Of a stretch of 64,000 nucleotides of DNA, positions 44,774 to 56,841 are shown piece by piece (the first letter of the stretch is position 1; each line of letters starts with the position of its first letter). The position numbers and the translations under genes are program-made. The notes beneath the pieces are model-generated. The model had not been told where the DNA came from. It did not search any database and saw only the letters and a program-made list of their open reading frames with translations. Source of the DNA: Drechmeria coniospora (lineage: Eukaryota > Ascomycota > Sordariomycetes > Hypocreales > Ophiocordycipitaceae); assembly GCF_001625195.1 (NCBI RefSeq), contig NC_054389.1:1116001-1180000 (forward strand). The letters run 5' to 3'.

Positions 44774-45498
44774 CGTGTGGGTTGGTGGGGGGGCGGCTGC
44801 GAGAGTGGTTGATGGAGTTGAGGACTTTAACCACTTGTTTCCGTGGCTCGATCGGCTGCGAGATGCTTTACCGAAAGATTTGGCGGACGGTCGTGGCCTC
44901 AGGCTGCCAACCAGCTCACAGCTCGGAAATTGGCGAGCGCTGATTGGTGAGTGGGTACTCTCCCGAACTCACTCGCGGTACGTACCCTTTTCTTGGGGGT
45001 CAGCCTGACCAACTGCTAGGATGCAATAGTACGTGCTTACGTACGGAGTAATTACATCTACTCCGTACTCCGTACAGTAAATGTAATAATGGTGGTATTA
45101 CTTCTTTGCTCGCTGTGCAAGTATTAGTGCTTCCTCTCACCTGCTGCCCGTCGTCGTACCCCGTATGTAGGCACATGGATATTATCATATGCACGCCTAC
45201 TTACGTGTAACTATATACTCTTGCTTTGTACGGGGAGTCGAGCTGCGGATACGGTGCAGGCACGAACAAAGCCCCCTCATTGTCGAGCAGCATCGAGTTG
45301 GCAGTCGCCCACTTACAGTTCATGTGCTGCTCCGCAATTGTGCGAGCTCAGTTCGGTAAGGAATGCTTCTTTCGGTGCCCAGTATTGGTGAGTAACGTGT
45401 GCTTCTCTGTGTGCATGCCCCGTGTCAGGTGTGCCGTCTACCAGGACGAATTGTTCTGGTCATCGATGAAGGGTTGTCGAGAGACCAGCAGGCAGGCG
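44774..45498. other. Spacer with a small motif island
   Basis: 725 bp between the Rieske start codon and the DDB1 stop codon. 45025-45250 holds several TACGGAGTA/ACTCCGTAC copies, including adjacent copies near 45058. The proximal part is probably the Rieske promoter. Confidence 0.5.
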
Positions 45499-48400
45499 TT
45501 AGTGCAGCCTCCTCAGCGCTTCGACGATGCTTCTCATCTCCTCCGCGCTCGTCCCAAGTCCTTCGCACACGAGCTCCTGTTTCCCCTGGTCGAGATCCAA
45601 AAACCGCTCGACCATCTCCCCGTCGACGAACCGGTAGGGTCCTTCTCCTTCTCTGGTCTCGTTTCTGAACGACCGCCACACATCAAAGTCGACGTTTCCT
45701 GGCGCGTGCACGTAGTCTTTGAGCCTCGTCTGGAAGGTAAAGAGCAGCTTGTGGTACGCTGGAGCAATCTCACCAAAGAGAAATAGGGTGCCGTCAATCT
45801 GTCGAACCGTCAGCGTCACTGCAGCAAAGTGGGAGGTCGGCCGGCGTACCGATCCGAGAAATGCCTTGGGGGATACGACGGCATTGTCGTCGGTGGCAAC
45901 ATGCAACCTCCGTATCCGGTTGATTTGCTCGCCGATGTTCATCTCGCTCACAACCTCAAGGCCACCCCGGCCCTGCACTTTCGGGGTCTCCTCCATGTTT
46001 CTCTGCAAGACAATGATGTTTCCTTGCGCGTCTGCCTCGAGCCACCTGTTGCTGTCCAGGTGGCACACGGCCGTCGCCCACGCCACCTCGCAATGGCTCG
46101 CTCTCTCCACCAACGTTGCCGGAGAGTCGGCCTGCGATGGCACAAACTCGAGCAAGGAGAGCGACTGCATCAGGTCGACGACCCCGATCACGTTCCCGGT
46201 GATGTCCAGATCCACCGGGAACGACGCAGGCCGATGCATGGCAACCTTGTGCAAGGACCCGGACACGGTCGTCTCTTCGTCGTAGCGATACACGACAATC
46301 GTCTTGTTCAGACCGGCGACGACGTAGTCGCCCATGGTGCCCAGGCAACGGCATGCACCCCGAAGGCTGTGCGAAACGATCTCGTACGCTTGACGATCCT
46401 TGCCGACACCGAGCACGAGGATTCGACCACCAACGTCCTTGTCATCGGCCACGTCGTCTCCGGCAACGAAACTTGTGCCGACGATGAATCGCTCGGCTGG
46501 GCAGCCGTTGCTGTCAGGTAGCTCTGCACGAATGACGCATTCGACAATCTCGAGCGCAGCAGAGGCTTTCATGACTACCGGCTTGCCGAGCTGGCGGAAG
46601 ACGACTTCATCTACCAGTTTAAACGTGCTCGTGATGACTTCTTCGTTGCCCACCAGCTCCTTCTTGACGCAGCCGAGGCCAAAGGCCTTCAATCCTGGAG
46701 AGTAGGCCAGCCGGCGAACCGTTTCCTGCACCGGGAGTGACGTCACATGCGTCAGTCGTCCCTCTTCCACGCGGCAGAGCCGAACATGTGCGTCCGTGGA
46801 CACCGCGATCGATCCTGGGTAGGCCTCGGCGTCGAAAGGTACGACAAATGTCGCGTCATCCGCCGTCGTGGCCGAGTAGATGATCCTACCCTCTTCGGCG
46901 TGGATGATGCTGGCGTGTTCCGTAGTGGCAAATACTTTGCACGTGCCGTCATCCTGTGCGAGGGCGTGCAACCGAGCCGGGCTGCTACCGAGGATGACGC
47001 ACCTCCGTCCGGAGAGAGCGAACGGTTCACTAGACAGCTGGAAGCTGACGACGTTTCCGTCATCCAATGCGACGAGCAGCGTAGGCCCAGAGATGTGCGT
47101 CGGGTATAGCTGCACCAGGGTGATGTCTCTAGGAACGGAGGTGCTGTCCTCGGCTTGCCTCAGGGCCTCGTCAAGTATCGGCTGCAACGACGACAGGTCC
47201 ACGACAGATATCGCACCAGAGGACCACCGTCCGACGACGCCAATGTTGTGAGGATCTCGCGCGGCGTGGAGGCACGAAATCTGATCTGGCTGGCCTGTGG
47301 TCGCATCCGACGCCGCATCTTTAGTCACCGCAGCCAAGTCGTTGCACAGGTCCAGCGACACAAGCGTTGTGCCGTCCACGGCCAGCAACGCCCATTTCTC
47401 GTTGGCGGACGCGGCCGTGATGGTGCTGCCTTCTGGTACATGCCAAGAAGTCACGGTGATGTGGCTTTCGGCGTCCAGCAGGGTGACGGACTGCGGTGAT
47501 ATCTGCAGCATCCGTCCACCGGCAAGGTTGGAGACGACCAAAGTCTCCCTGTCGAGCGCCATGCCTTGAAAGGCGTACACCTCCTCGATGCCACCTTCCG
47601 GGTCGAATCGCAGGACCCTCGTCTCCGAGATGGACGATGCTATCAGAGTGTCCACATTGGGCGAGTCATACGACCGGAGTGCAAAGAGGGCCTTTGTCCC
47701 CCCGATCTCATCAAGGATGCCGACAGATTCGAGCCCAACGCCGCTGCGGATACTTCTCAGGCTCCCGTCGTGGTATGCACCGCAGCCGGCGACGACGCGG
47801 GCCTGGCCGGAGGAGAATTCGTTCCCCTGCTGTCGATCGCCCTCCCTGTTCCCCATGTCCATGAGGGCAAAGTCCAAGATGGGCCCGTTGTTGGACAGCG
47901 TCTGCACGAGAGTCATGGTTTTGGAGGCGACGTCAACGCGGAGCAGCTGCGAGTCGCCGTGATGCGAGGCAAGGAAGAGCAGATCACGGCCCATGTAGAC
48001 AAGGCTCGAGGCACGCGACGTGACGGTCGTGCCGTCCGGGAACTTGATGGGGGACACGCTCATGCCCGTGACGACGACACCGGTGGATTCCGAAGCCGTT
48101 TTTATCGTCAACAGGTCCATGCGGCCGTAATCGTCGGAGAGGAAGTAGCCGGTGCTGTCATACTGGGCCCAGGCGACGTAGATCTTAGGCTGCCGGAGCG
48201 GGGCGGACACGGTCGAATAGTTGAGGCTGTCAAAGTAGGTCAAGAGAGTCTCCCCGACGACCAAGAGCCCACCGAGGTGAGCCTTGGCGCCTTCGTTGTT
48301 GCGCACATGATACCTCTTCTCCTCGACGACCGGGACGGGGATCAGCATGGACGCGTAGGGGTCTTGGATCAACTGATCGAGCTCCCGGTCCTTGTGGGGG

Positions 48401-49104
48401 TCAAACTTGGAGACCTCGCCTCCCTTGTCATCCTTGGTGAGGCGATAGACGGCGATGCGGGATTCTTCATGGTCCAGCTGGGTCTTGTACAGGAAGGCGA
48501 TTCGCGGATGGCCCGTTCGGCTGTGGAGGAATGTGCTCGTCTTCATCCAGAGCTCGGTGAGGCGAACTTGGTCAAGGGCAACCAGCTTGGTGGTGGCACC
48601 CTTTCGAGTCGGCAGGCGGAAGACATTCATGACTCCTTCCCACAGATGCATGGCCATGAACATGCCCGTCGGGTCGACAAGGCATTGATTCTGGCTCTGG
48701 GAATTACGCATGTAGTGCTCGGCCGTGTCTGCTATCGTCTGCTCGACCGTGTCCAGCTGGTTTGTCTCGGGGTTCCAGGCGACGTTGAAGTACTGAAAGC
48801 GGTCGGTGCCGACGAAGAGGAGATCGACGTTGGAATCCTTGGGCTGCAGCCGCTGGAGCATCGAGATGGTGCCGAAGACAAACTTGGTGTGGAGGCAAGT
48901 CATGCCGTTGCCATCCTCATTGAGACGCCAAATCTCGAGCCGGTTGACCTTGCTGGCCATGAAGTGTCAGGAAGGGTGGTCGAGAGGGTTAGGAGGTCGA
49001 GGGACTCACGCAACGACGAGATCTTCATGGTCTGGGGACAGGAACCGGATGCGCAACGCATGCCGAATACTTGTCGGTTTGTGGACGGGCGCCACGTAGG
49101 CCAT
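45499..49104 (-). CDS. DDB1-type damage-specific DNA-binding protein (CUL4 adaptor)
   Basis: Two exons (49104-49010, 48952-45499) around a 57-nt intron (GTGAGT, branch CTAAC, acceptor GCCAG) give 1182 residues. The start MAYVAPVHKPTSIRHA and the join DHEDLVVAKVNRLEIW are typical of DDB1. The protein is a series of beta-propeller repeats of the MMS1/DDB1/CPSF-A superfamily. An N-terminal Mms1-like part (residues to about 550) is followed by the CPSF-A domain (from about 800) including RILVLGVGKD, YVVAGLNKTIVVYRY and, near the end, FLDLDQGKQELVCEGLG. DDB1 binds Cul4 and presents WD40 receptors for ubiquitination in nucleotide-excision repair and replication control. Rse1 and CFT1 share the fold but differ in length and termini; DDB1 is the best fit. 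Confidence 0.9.
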
Positions 49105-49816
49105 GATGACGATTAACTGCCACCTCGCGAGAGGCAGAGTCGACAGGTGAAGGGGGGCGGGATGCTCTCGAGGAGAGCTATCGAAACAGCTTCATCCCTC
49201 CACGGCGGCACGGCATGAGCAATGTGTCGGTGCGTCATGGAGGAAGCTTTGGTGATGGTCGAGTTCTTCAAGGAGTTTAGCCTAGAACTGGGAAACGTGG
49301 GTACCGGCGCTAGGATTTGCCGGCGATGGGTGCAGTAATTACGTACTGTAATTACTTAAGGTACACACTGTAATTACAGCGTGTAATTACTGTTCAACTA
49401 CTTTGTACCTGCACTTGCATTTCTACGGCGGCAGCTTCAACGCTACCTACCCCGTCATTGCCAAGGTGGCCAGGAATTACCACCAACTACTGCAGCAAAA
49501 TAAAGCTCCTCTTCGAAGCTGCCTACATTGACAGAGATCGGGGCGTGCCAAGTGACTTGATGTGCAGGGTGCCTTGGCTGCTCGAGGCATGGGTGCCATG
49601 GTACGTACGTACATGCGCATCGTTGGGTGAGGATCAGCATGCCCTTGTCCCTTTGCCGCTCGCGGTACTGACAGTATTGCCATGACCATGGCTTTAGCTC
49701 TACACGACACGGCAGCCGTCTGACAGCTTCTACATCGTCACTTGCCGGTTCACACGCCCGCAATAATGTAGGCCGAATGTATGCTTGCATTGATGGTATT
49801 CAGCCAGACCTACTCG
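49105..49816. other. Intergenic spacer upstream of DDB1
   Basis: 712 bp. A short patch (49338-49395) has GTAATTAC/TAATTAC inverted strings related to the motif islands. No gene. Confidence 0.5.
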
Positions 49817-50996
49817 TCAGCAGAGCTCCCATAGAGGCCGAGGCAACTGTGTGAGCTGATGGGCTGTCGGAAGGCCGACATAGACGACCCTTGACGAATT
49901 GGTCTTGGTGACGGATCGAGATGCGAGGCCGTAGTAGTCGGAGATGGAATGGGCAAGCCAGCGCCTGTCGTCCCGGTCAGCATTTCCAGCCAAGAGGTCA
50001 AAGGAGATGAAATCCCACTTGAAAGCGGCATTTTCGCCGTCGCCAAACGAGTCAAAGACCATGCCCGAGTCGACAATCTCCTGCTCGACCTCGCGTCTCG
50101 CCATCTTGTACATGGCTTCCTTCTTCTCCTTCAGCTCCCGCATGGCGCCGCTGCGGCCGACGAAGACGATCTCCTCATCGTCCGAGTCCATCTCCTCGGC
50201 GGCGCTGTCGTCGTTCCGTCGGGCAGTTTCCATGTCCACCCGGCGCTTCCGTTCGCCGACGATGAACTGCCTCACCGGCTCCTCCAGAGCACGAACCCAG
50301 CCCCGGATTACGGGACTGCGCTTGGCCGACTCGCGCAGGTCGCGCGGGACCTCGCCGGCGCCGAGACCCGTGGCGCTGCCGGTCGTGCGCTGCTGCTTCT
50401 TGCGAGCCGCCTGCAACGAGACAGTCTTTTCTTGGACCCGTTCGCGGATGCCACGATCCCAAAACTGGGCCACCTGATACGGGACGCAATGGACCGGGTG
50501 GCTGGGGTGAACCTCCCAGTCACTCGGCAGCGGGGGTTGCACATTGGGCACGCCGACGAGTCGATCTGTTCGGTTTGGGAAGTCAGCCATGACGGAGGCC
50601 GTATCTGTCATGAAGCACCAGAGACGCACCATTCTCCCATCGACGACGCTGCCGACTGCCCTCGTTCCCTTTCAGGAGCGCCTCACGGTGACGCTGACTA
50701 TCGCGGCGAGACGGCGGGCGACGAGGAGTCTCTGGCGTCTGGGGCGTATCCAAAGCAACAGCGCGGACCTGGTGTCTGACGGGTGTGTGCTCGTCGATGG
50801 GAATGGCCAAGGGCGTGCCGGTGCCGCGGGCGACGGGCGAAACGCTGAGGGATTGAAGGGCCGAGACGGTCCAGGCATCGATGTCGATGGCGCCGTTGGT
50901 GACGGTTGTGGGGGCCGCGGCCGATGATTGATTCTGATGCGTGCTCTGGCTCGATGATAAGCCCCCGGGGGGAGGGGCGGCGCGGAGTATGGCCAT
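49817..50996 (-). CDS. R3H-associated / R3H domain protein
   Basis: Two exons (50996-50630, 50565-49817) around a 64-nt intron (GTGCGT...AACAG) give 371 residues. Splicing yields EGSRQRRRWENDRLVGVPN then QPPLPSDWEVHP, the conserved core of the fungal R3H-associated N-terminal domain. An Ala/Ser/Pro-rich, disordered N-terminus precedes it. A central stretch contains ALEEPVRQFIVGERKRR and an acidic patch (EEMDSDDEEIVFVG). The C-terminal segment SISDYYGLASRSVT with VVYVGLP is the likely R3H nucleic-acid-binding module. The fold suggests single-stranded nucleic-acid binding. No specific role is known to me. Confidence 0.8.
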
Positions 50997-51898
50997 TCGA
51001 CGACAACGGAGATGGGACGGCGGGGGAGGGCGAAGGTGAAGCTACGCTCCGCGAGAGGGACAGTCTTTCGTCCTCGGCCCTCAGTTTCGCAGCGGCAGGA
51101 AGAATTCGTCACCAAAAAGCAAGAGGAATAAGGATGAAAGGGAGCAAGGGAGGGGGAGGAGGCGGAGGGGACAATGGCGTCCAGGCAGACGACGAAGGTT
51201 GGCGACGATGATTCACATGGTTGGGACGAAAGGTGGAGGGGTCGCGGGGCGCGTTAAGCTGATATTGGTACCCATGCGACTGGTCACAGTGGAGGTGGGT
51301 CACTACTGGAGATAGCAAGACCTAGCCAGGTACTGTACTGTACTCTACAGTATAACCAATACAGTCTGTACTTACAGTACTGTATTACCTAGTATTGTGC
51401 ATGTACGTACTGTAATAGTGCGGAGTAGTTGCAGTCCATACTCCGTCGCCACTGTAAGTACAAGTACAGTACTCGCTTACAACTAGATTTACTGTGCGAA
51501 GTACTTGTACTTGCTTGCCTACCTAGTAGTCTTACTTGTATCGAGTACTGAGACCTCCCCTCCACTAGCTATGACGCATGATCCGGATATCCTTTCAGCC
51601 AATGCTCCCTCCATCAAACACTCCTCCACCTCGACCACATCGTGAGGGGCATTTTGCTCCGTCAAGTTACATGTTTGTCACATCATACCATTGCACCGTA
51701 TTACTATTATTTCTTGCACACTCGCATCTGGGTACAAGACAAATACTGCGGGGCACGGGCGGCATGCAGCTCAAAGTCCAGATGAACGTCAATGCTCGGT
51801 GAGGGAACCAACGGGTTTGGTAGCTCCCTCTCCGTTGAGCGGTTGAGTCATCGCTGACCGACAATCCCCCTCCCACCTCTTCGCAGACAGGCCAAATG
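50997..51898. other. Spacer with motif island
   Basis: 902 bp between the R3H gene start and the lipase stop. 51325-51550 is rich in GTACTGTA, TACTTGTAC and CTACCTAGTAG strings. No gene. Confidence 0.55.
51325..51550. repeat. GTAC-rich motif island
   Basis: About 225 bp built from ACAGTAC, TACTTAC and AAGTACTTGTAC strings with one TACTCCGT. Same motif family as the other islands but with fewer TACGGAGTAC cores. Confidence 0.7.
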
Positions 51899-53299
51899 CT
51901 ATGCTGAATCGGGCGTCTCCTCCATAAGGGGGCCGACCGGCTTTCCAAGCAGATCAAGCAGCACATCCAGCAGAATTTTCGGAAGTACCCCGAGCGCCGC
52001 CCGATCCAGCAAGGAGGAAAAAACGGTTCGAGTCACACATTCCCCTGTCTGATTCTTTCCCTCCATGGTGGCGATGAGCCAAGAAAGCGCCTTGGGGACG
52101 GCAATGATGGCCAGATTGTTGTGCATCGACTGCTCGTCGCGCTGGTACTCGATCCGGCCCCCCCCTGCGCAGTAGTGGCCGACGAGCGCGTCCGTCTCGC
52201 CGATCGGGCTTATCTCGTCCTTGAGCGACTTGTATACGAACAAGGGGATCTTGGGAATGGCGCCTTTTCCCAATCCGTTCGCTTCGAGTATCTTCACGAC
52301 CGTCGGATTCGTGTACATGAGGTTGCGGTCGTCAAACATGCCCACGACGTCGAGGTTTCGGAACTGGGCCGTCGTCGCACGCAGGCACTGACGACGGACC
52401 TTGTAGAAGGCGTCGCGGAACCGCGGCCGCAAATGCTTGTCCACCACCGGAACGAGCTCCGGATACTGATTCATCAGGCCGACGACGCCCGAGGGGATGA
52501 GCCCTGCGGCGCCCTTGCCGTTGACGCTCATGACGGCCGTCGTGATGTTCGGCACCGTCCCGCCGACGGCAGCGCCGGCAATCTCCAGCTCGGGCGCGTA
52601 CGAGGGCTGCAGTTCGGCGGCCCACAAGGAGGCGAGACTGCCTCCCGAGTAGCCCCACATGCTGACGGTTGGATTCTTGACGATGCCGGTGAAGGAGCCC
52701 GAGTTGATGGCCGCCCGGATCCCGTCGAGGGTTGCGTATCCCGCCATCCCGTTGGCCAAGAAGGCACCCTTGGGACCGAGGAAGTCGGGCACGATGACGA
52801 CCCAGCCCCGTTCGAGCGCCGCGCCGACGAGAAGCAACTCCGCCTGCGTCAGCATCGTTCCCTTGTCCGGCCCCGTCTGATGGTCGAGCTGGAAGGCGTA
52901 CGAGGGCGCGCAGTCGATCGAGGCCGCATCCTCGGCCACCTGGTACGAGAGCACTTTGGAGAGGTCGGCTTTGTGCGGCACGAGCACCGTCAGCACCGTG
53001 GCCGTCGCGTTGCCGAGGCTGTCGGTCGTGCGATAGAGAATCTGGTGGCTCGCCTTGACGTTGGCCGGGAGCACGCCAAAGGCGGCGATGGGATTTGGCG
53101 GCGGCCGGTGCCGCAGCACTGTTCCGGCCTTGACGCTTTCGAGGTCCTCTGGCAACGCGTAGAAGGAGTCCTTGCTGGGCAGGACGCCCGTTGCTCGGTC
53201 GAGAAGCTCTGCGAAAGGAGGGGCCGCACGCGAGACCGAGGCTGCGAAGGAGAACGAGTAGGCCAGGAACGCCGCCAAGTGCAGTCGGAAAGAAACCAT
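51899..53299 (-). CDS. Secretory lipase (LIP family)
   Basis: A single exon of 466 residues, started at the ATG at 53299 because it opens a signal peptide (LAAFLAYSFSFAASVSRA); the frame extends upstream without support. The alpha/beta-hydrolase nucleophile is in MWGYSGGSLAS. The acid residue is probable in the SLKDEISPIGETD region and the His in RDEQSMHN. Cysteines in YCAGGG and GECVTR fit a disulfide of the family. It belongs to the secretory lipases best known from Candida (LIP1-10) and bacterial inner-membrane-free esterases, which hydrolyse triacylglycerols outside the cell. Length is normal. It could serve nutrition or cuticle/host lipid breakdown. Confidence 0.9.
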   Translation of the reverse strand: MVSFRLHLAAFLAYSFSFAASVSRAAPPFAELLDRATGVLPSKDSFYALPEDLESVKAGTVLRHRPPPNPIAAFGVLPANVKASHQILYRTTDSLGNATATVLTVLVPHKADLSKVLSYQVAEDAASIDCAPSYAFQLDHQTGPDKGTMLTQAELLLVGAALERGWVVIVPDFLGPKGAFLANGMAGYATLDGIRAAINSGSFTGIVKNPTVSMWGYSGGSLASLWAAELQPSYAPELEIAGAAVGGTVPNITTAVMSVNGKGAAGLIPSGVVGLMNQYPELVPVVDKHLRPRFRDAFYKVRRQCLRATTAQFRNLDVVGMFDDRNLMYTNPTVVKILEANGLGKGAIPKIPLFVYKSLKDEISPIGETDALVGHYCAGGGRIEYQRDEQSMHNNLAIIAVPKALSWLIATMEGKNQTGECVTRTVFSSLLDRAALGVLPKILLDVLLDLLGKPVGPLMEETPDSA

Positions 53300-54705
53300 G
53301 GCGACGGGGGTTCGAGCACCAATGTTATTCTGATGATGTTGCTTTCTCGAACCGGCACAGCCATATACTTGCTTCACACCATGTCGACTTTTCCGGGGCG
53401 GGACGACGGGTCGTTGATTTAATAGCCACCTCATACGAAGCCGGCCCGAGCCATGCTACCTATTCGTGAAATTGCCCGTTTTCATGGCAGCTCTCATCCA
53501 TGACGAAGCAGGATCCTCCTTTCTCTCACCGCTACCACTGACACGGTCGGGGTTGTGTCATCCCGTGGGCCGTGGACGCTGCCGCCATGTAACCCAACGC
53601 ATGATCCTGTCGGTCTGCTACAAACTGCTACTCTATCCATCTCCTCCTCGTTCACACGACTCTCCAACGGCTTTTTCGATGCCACATTGCGAATTTCCCG
53701 TGCTCCCATGGCCAGAAATTCATGGTTTGGGGAGAATTAACCATATCTAAGCTCAAAGTCGGCGGAAGGTTCTACGACTTGCGGGATGAATGATGACTCT
53801 CAAGGCTTTGGCCGATTGCACAACGCCATGCATGTGCCCCCCTTGCGCTTACGCATACAGGAAGCTCTTTATCACCTGTCACGCCTCTCGCTCTCTTCCG
53901 CGCTTCTTTTTTTTTCGCGCTTACTATCAGACGGGAAGATCGGCGCCGCGAGCTGCTCTACTGCGTAGGAAACTTGCCCGAAGGTCTGCAGTCCAGCTAC
54001 ACCCGCATGGATAGGGTTTCTCATGTCCCTCACATGTATTATTACATATTCCTTGACTAGAGGTGAATGGATTGAGCGCGGTGATGGGCGCGATAACGTG
54101 GAGAATGGCGCTGCAGACTTATGACCTTTCTTCGGGCCATGGAGGCCCTGGAAATGAAATGAATAGAGAGAGGCCTGCTCAAGAAGGGCCAAATACTGTC
54201 GACGCACATGCGCCGCAGCTGGGAGGCGGTTGATTTTTGTGTCGCCTACGCAGCACGCAAGTCCTCGGCTTTTGCCGCCATCTCTGGAGGATCTTCGACA
54301 ACCGTGTCTTCGGGAACGGTGGGAATGGTTCATGGAGAGGCAGTCCAGTCGCCGCCTTGGATGAATTTGTCGAGAGAAAAATTCCAAAAAAAAAAATGGG
54401 TGTCTGTTTGATCGATATGTACGCAGAAGAGTCCCAGTCGAAGCTGCCGCAAAATATTCTCGCAGTGGACTGAGCAGAAGGCACCACCGCACCGAGCATG
54501 TTGGCGAGTGTCATCTTCAAGGGACGTCAAAATGGACCAAAGCTGTACTTTGTGCGAGAAGGGCTTCGTGAGCGAAGAGGGCCTGATGAGAAACGACGGT
54601 TTCCTAGCGCCGATGAATTGGTACACTACCGTCGCCTCAAAACTCGCTATTGAGCAAAAAATACCTCCATTCGCGAGGCCCTGCCGATCCAAACAAGAAA
54701 CTACA
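53300..54705. other. Intergenic region without recognised gene
   Basis: About 1.4 kb. Frames near 53872-54492 (minus) and 54208-54819 (plus) overlap each other and show no domain. Poly-T and poly-A runs occur at 53908 and 54387. I see no RNA gene or repeat island. Confidence 0.5.
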
Positions 54706-55881
54706 TCAATCGCGGGTCGCATCGTAGTTCCTGTGGGGATTTCCAATTCCGCCCGGTCGCAGCAGTGGCTGATTCTCCCGCGCAATTGCCCGCTCCTCGC
54801 GAGCCTGTATCTGGTCTAGATCTTCCTCGGTATCCGCATAGCGCTCTGGGTGTCCCGTAAAGGGACCCGGCAGTCCGCGTTCCCAACCCTCGGAGTAGGT
54901 TCTGTTGGCCGACGGCCGGCGCGGGACGCTCGCCGACGAACGGCCACCGTGTACGCCCTGCTCGGCGCCGTCGAGTCGCCGAGCGGCAATCTCGTAGTAC
55001 ACTCCCATGACAAGCACGGCGCCTTGCATCGATGCCGTGAGGAGATATATGGCCCACGTGCTCCAACCCGCCGGGCCGAGCCTCGCATACAGGCTGGCGG
55101 CAAAGATGAAGCCGCCGGGGGTCTGGATGCACATCATCGGAATGCTCAGGCTTCCGACGTGCTTCAGGTGGTACGTCATCCAGATCTGCGGCACGTACTG
55201 GATGGCCGCGAGGGCGGCGGCCATGACTCCCATAGAGTTGGCCCATGTCGTGAGGTGGGTCGGGAGGGCAATGGCGAAGAAGCCGGTGACGATGATGGTT
55301 ATCAGCCCGTGGAGCACGCAGACGAGACCGACCACGATGGCCGTCTGCCATCTAGGTGACTCTCCCCCGAGCTCCTCCTGCGGCACGTTGGCCTCTCTGT
55401 ATCGGAAGAAGACGAGGAACAAGACGAGGCTGGAGATGGTCAGTCATCGGGCACCCTGCGACAACCGGTCCGTCGGCAACCCACATGAGGCAGAAGCACA
55501 GCCACTGCACGCCGAGCTGGGCAACACCCAGCAGGCCAGCGACGCATCCAAAGGCCTCAATCTCTTTGCAACAGCCGATGACTTCGCGAGAAGGCGGCAC
55601 GGTGAGGATGTTGGCGAAGCCCGCCGTCGCCGAGGTCGTGCCGAGGAGGACAAAGTACGGCGATATGCCCTCGGCAGTTCCTCTGGATATGATGCGGTAG
55701 TGCTGGGGAAGGTACGATATCAAGAGCCCTATGAGGATGAATCTGTCGGCATGGCTTAGTCGGCATGTCGTTTGGGACGGAAAGGGGGAAGGGACATGTC
55801 GTACATGGAAACGGAGAGCTCCAGATACGACGGCGTCCTGAGCTTCTCGCATTGGCCGCCGACCGACTCCCAGATATCCAT
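54706..55881 (-). CDS. PQ-loop repeat membrane protein
   Basis: Three exons (55881-55805, 55742-55485, 55429-54706) with introns of 62 and 55 nt (donors GTACGA and GTGGGT) give 352 residues. Splicing creates continuous hydrophobic text: ELSVSIFILIGLLISYLPQ and CFCLILVLFLVFFRYRE. Two PQ motifs are present, SYLPQHYRIISRGTAEG and QYVPQIWMTYHLKHVG, each beginning a transmembrane pair; seven helices are expected. A hydrophilic tail of about 100 residues ends the protein. PQ-loop proteins include vacuolar/lysosomal amino-acid exporters (Ypq, cystinosin) and SWEET-like carriers. The cargo here is unknown. It is divergent from the WD-repeat gene. Confidence 0.87.
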
Positions 55882-56841
55882 CTCTTCTTTCGGATATGTC
55901 GGGGAAAGGACGTCGACGTCAGGTCAAGGGTGCGCCGTTGCTGCGCAGTTTCTGTTCCGGCCGCTGGGGCGATGGAAATTGCCAAGGGCAAGGCGAGGCA
56001 CAAACGAACAGTCGTTGGTCGGGGCGACGGCGTCAGCAAGCGGTTACAGGAGGGTCATCATGATCGAGCCCTTGGGCGGGACAGCAGAACCGGAGGTGAC
56101 GGATGGCAGGAAGGGCCTTGGTAGACTGCGTGAACTGCTGCAGCTGGTGCAAAGCGAAGCAGGTGATGGCGTACTTGTGGTGGTGGTGGTGGTGGTGGAG
56201 TTGGAGGGATGGCGAGGTACACGTACCTGTACGTTCTCCATATACTGGCCGAGTGAGTCTGGGAGGAACCTGGGCGCGCAGCGGGCATTGATAGTTGCGA
56301 ATAGGGCAACAAGTCACTCCAATGCCAGAAATTGCGGGCAGAGTACCTGGACAGTGGATCGGGACTAGCGGAATGCGCGAGGATGAAAGTGCCTTTTGGC
56401 TTCTGCTCCATGACGTCGCCCTCCCTATACGTGCACACCCAAGTACTTGTACTACCCAAGTACAGTACAGTATTCTACCCAAGTACAGTACGCCGTACTC
56501 CGTTCTTGAGCACTGAATCAACATCAACTGACACCCTGGCCGCCATCAGGACGACCCGCCTTGGTGCCTACTGTACTGCCACTACACGTATTAATACTGT
56601 ACTTGCATACGGAGTACTCCGTACAGCTACTTAAGTACTGTACTTAGGTAGGCGATCCACGCTACTACAAAGGTAACCTAGTGCGGAATTCCCCATCAAC
56701 CCTCCAGCTACTAATACTGTACGTACTCGCTAGCTTTTCGTTCACGACTCCTTCACGCAGCGACAGGTCGAAGCAGGTCATGGGCACTGCCTGAATCCTT
56801 TCTTCCAAAGACGAGAAATGGAAGGCAGACCATGACGCTCG
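55882..56841. promoter_or_regulatory. Divergent spacer with GTG tract and motif island
   Basis: 960 bp between the PQ-loop and WD-repeat start codons. It contains a GGT/GTG microsatellite (56178-56202) and a motif island (56440-56740) with the perfect palindrome at 56608-56623. It must hold both promoters, but no specific site is identified. Confidence 0.5.
56440..56740. repeat. TACGGAGTAC motif island with 16-bp palindrome
   Basis: Includes three CCCAAGTACAGTAC-type tandem strings, a TACGCCGTACTCCG and a perfect TACGGAGTACTCCGTA at 56608-56623, all within about 400 bp upstream of the WD-repeat start codon. Confidence 0.8.

Noticed and set aside
47566..49116. 516-codon plus-strand frame opposite the DDB1 gene
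   Set aside because: Antisense shadow; the DDB1 reading is long, spliced correctly and conserved.
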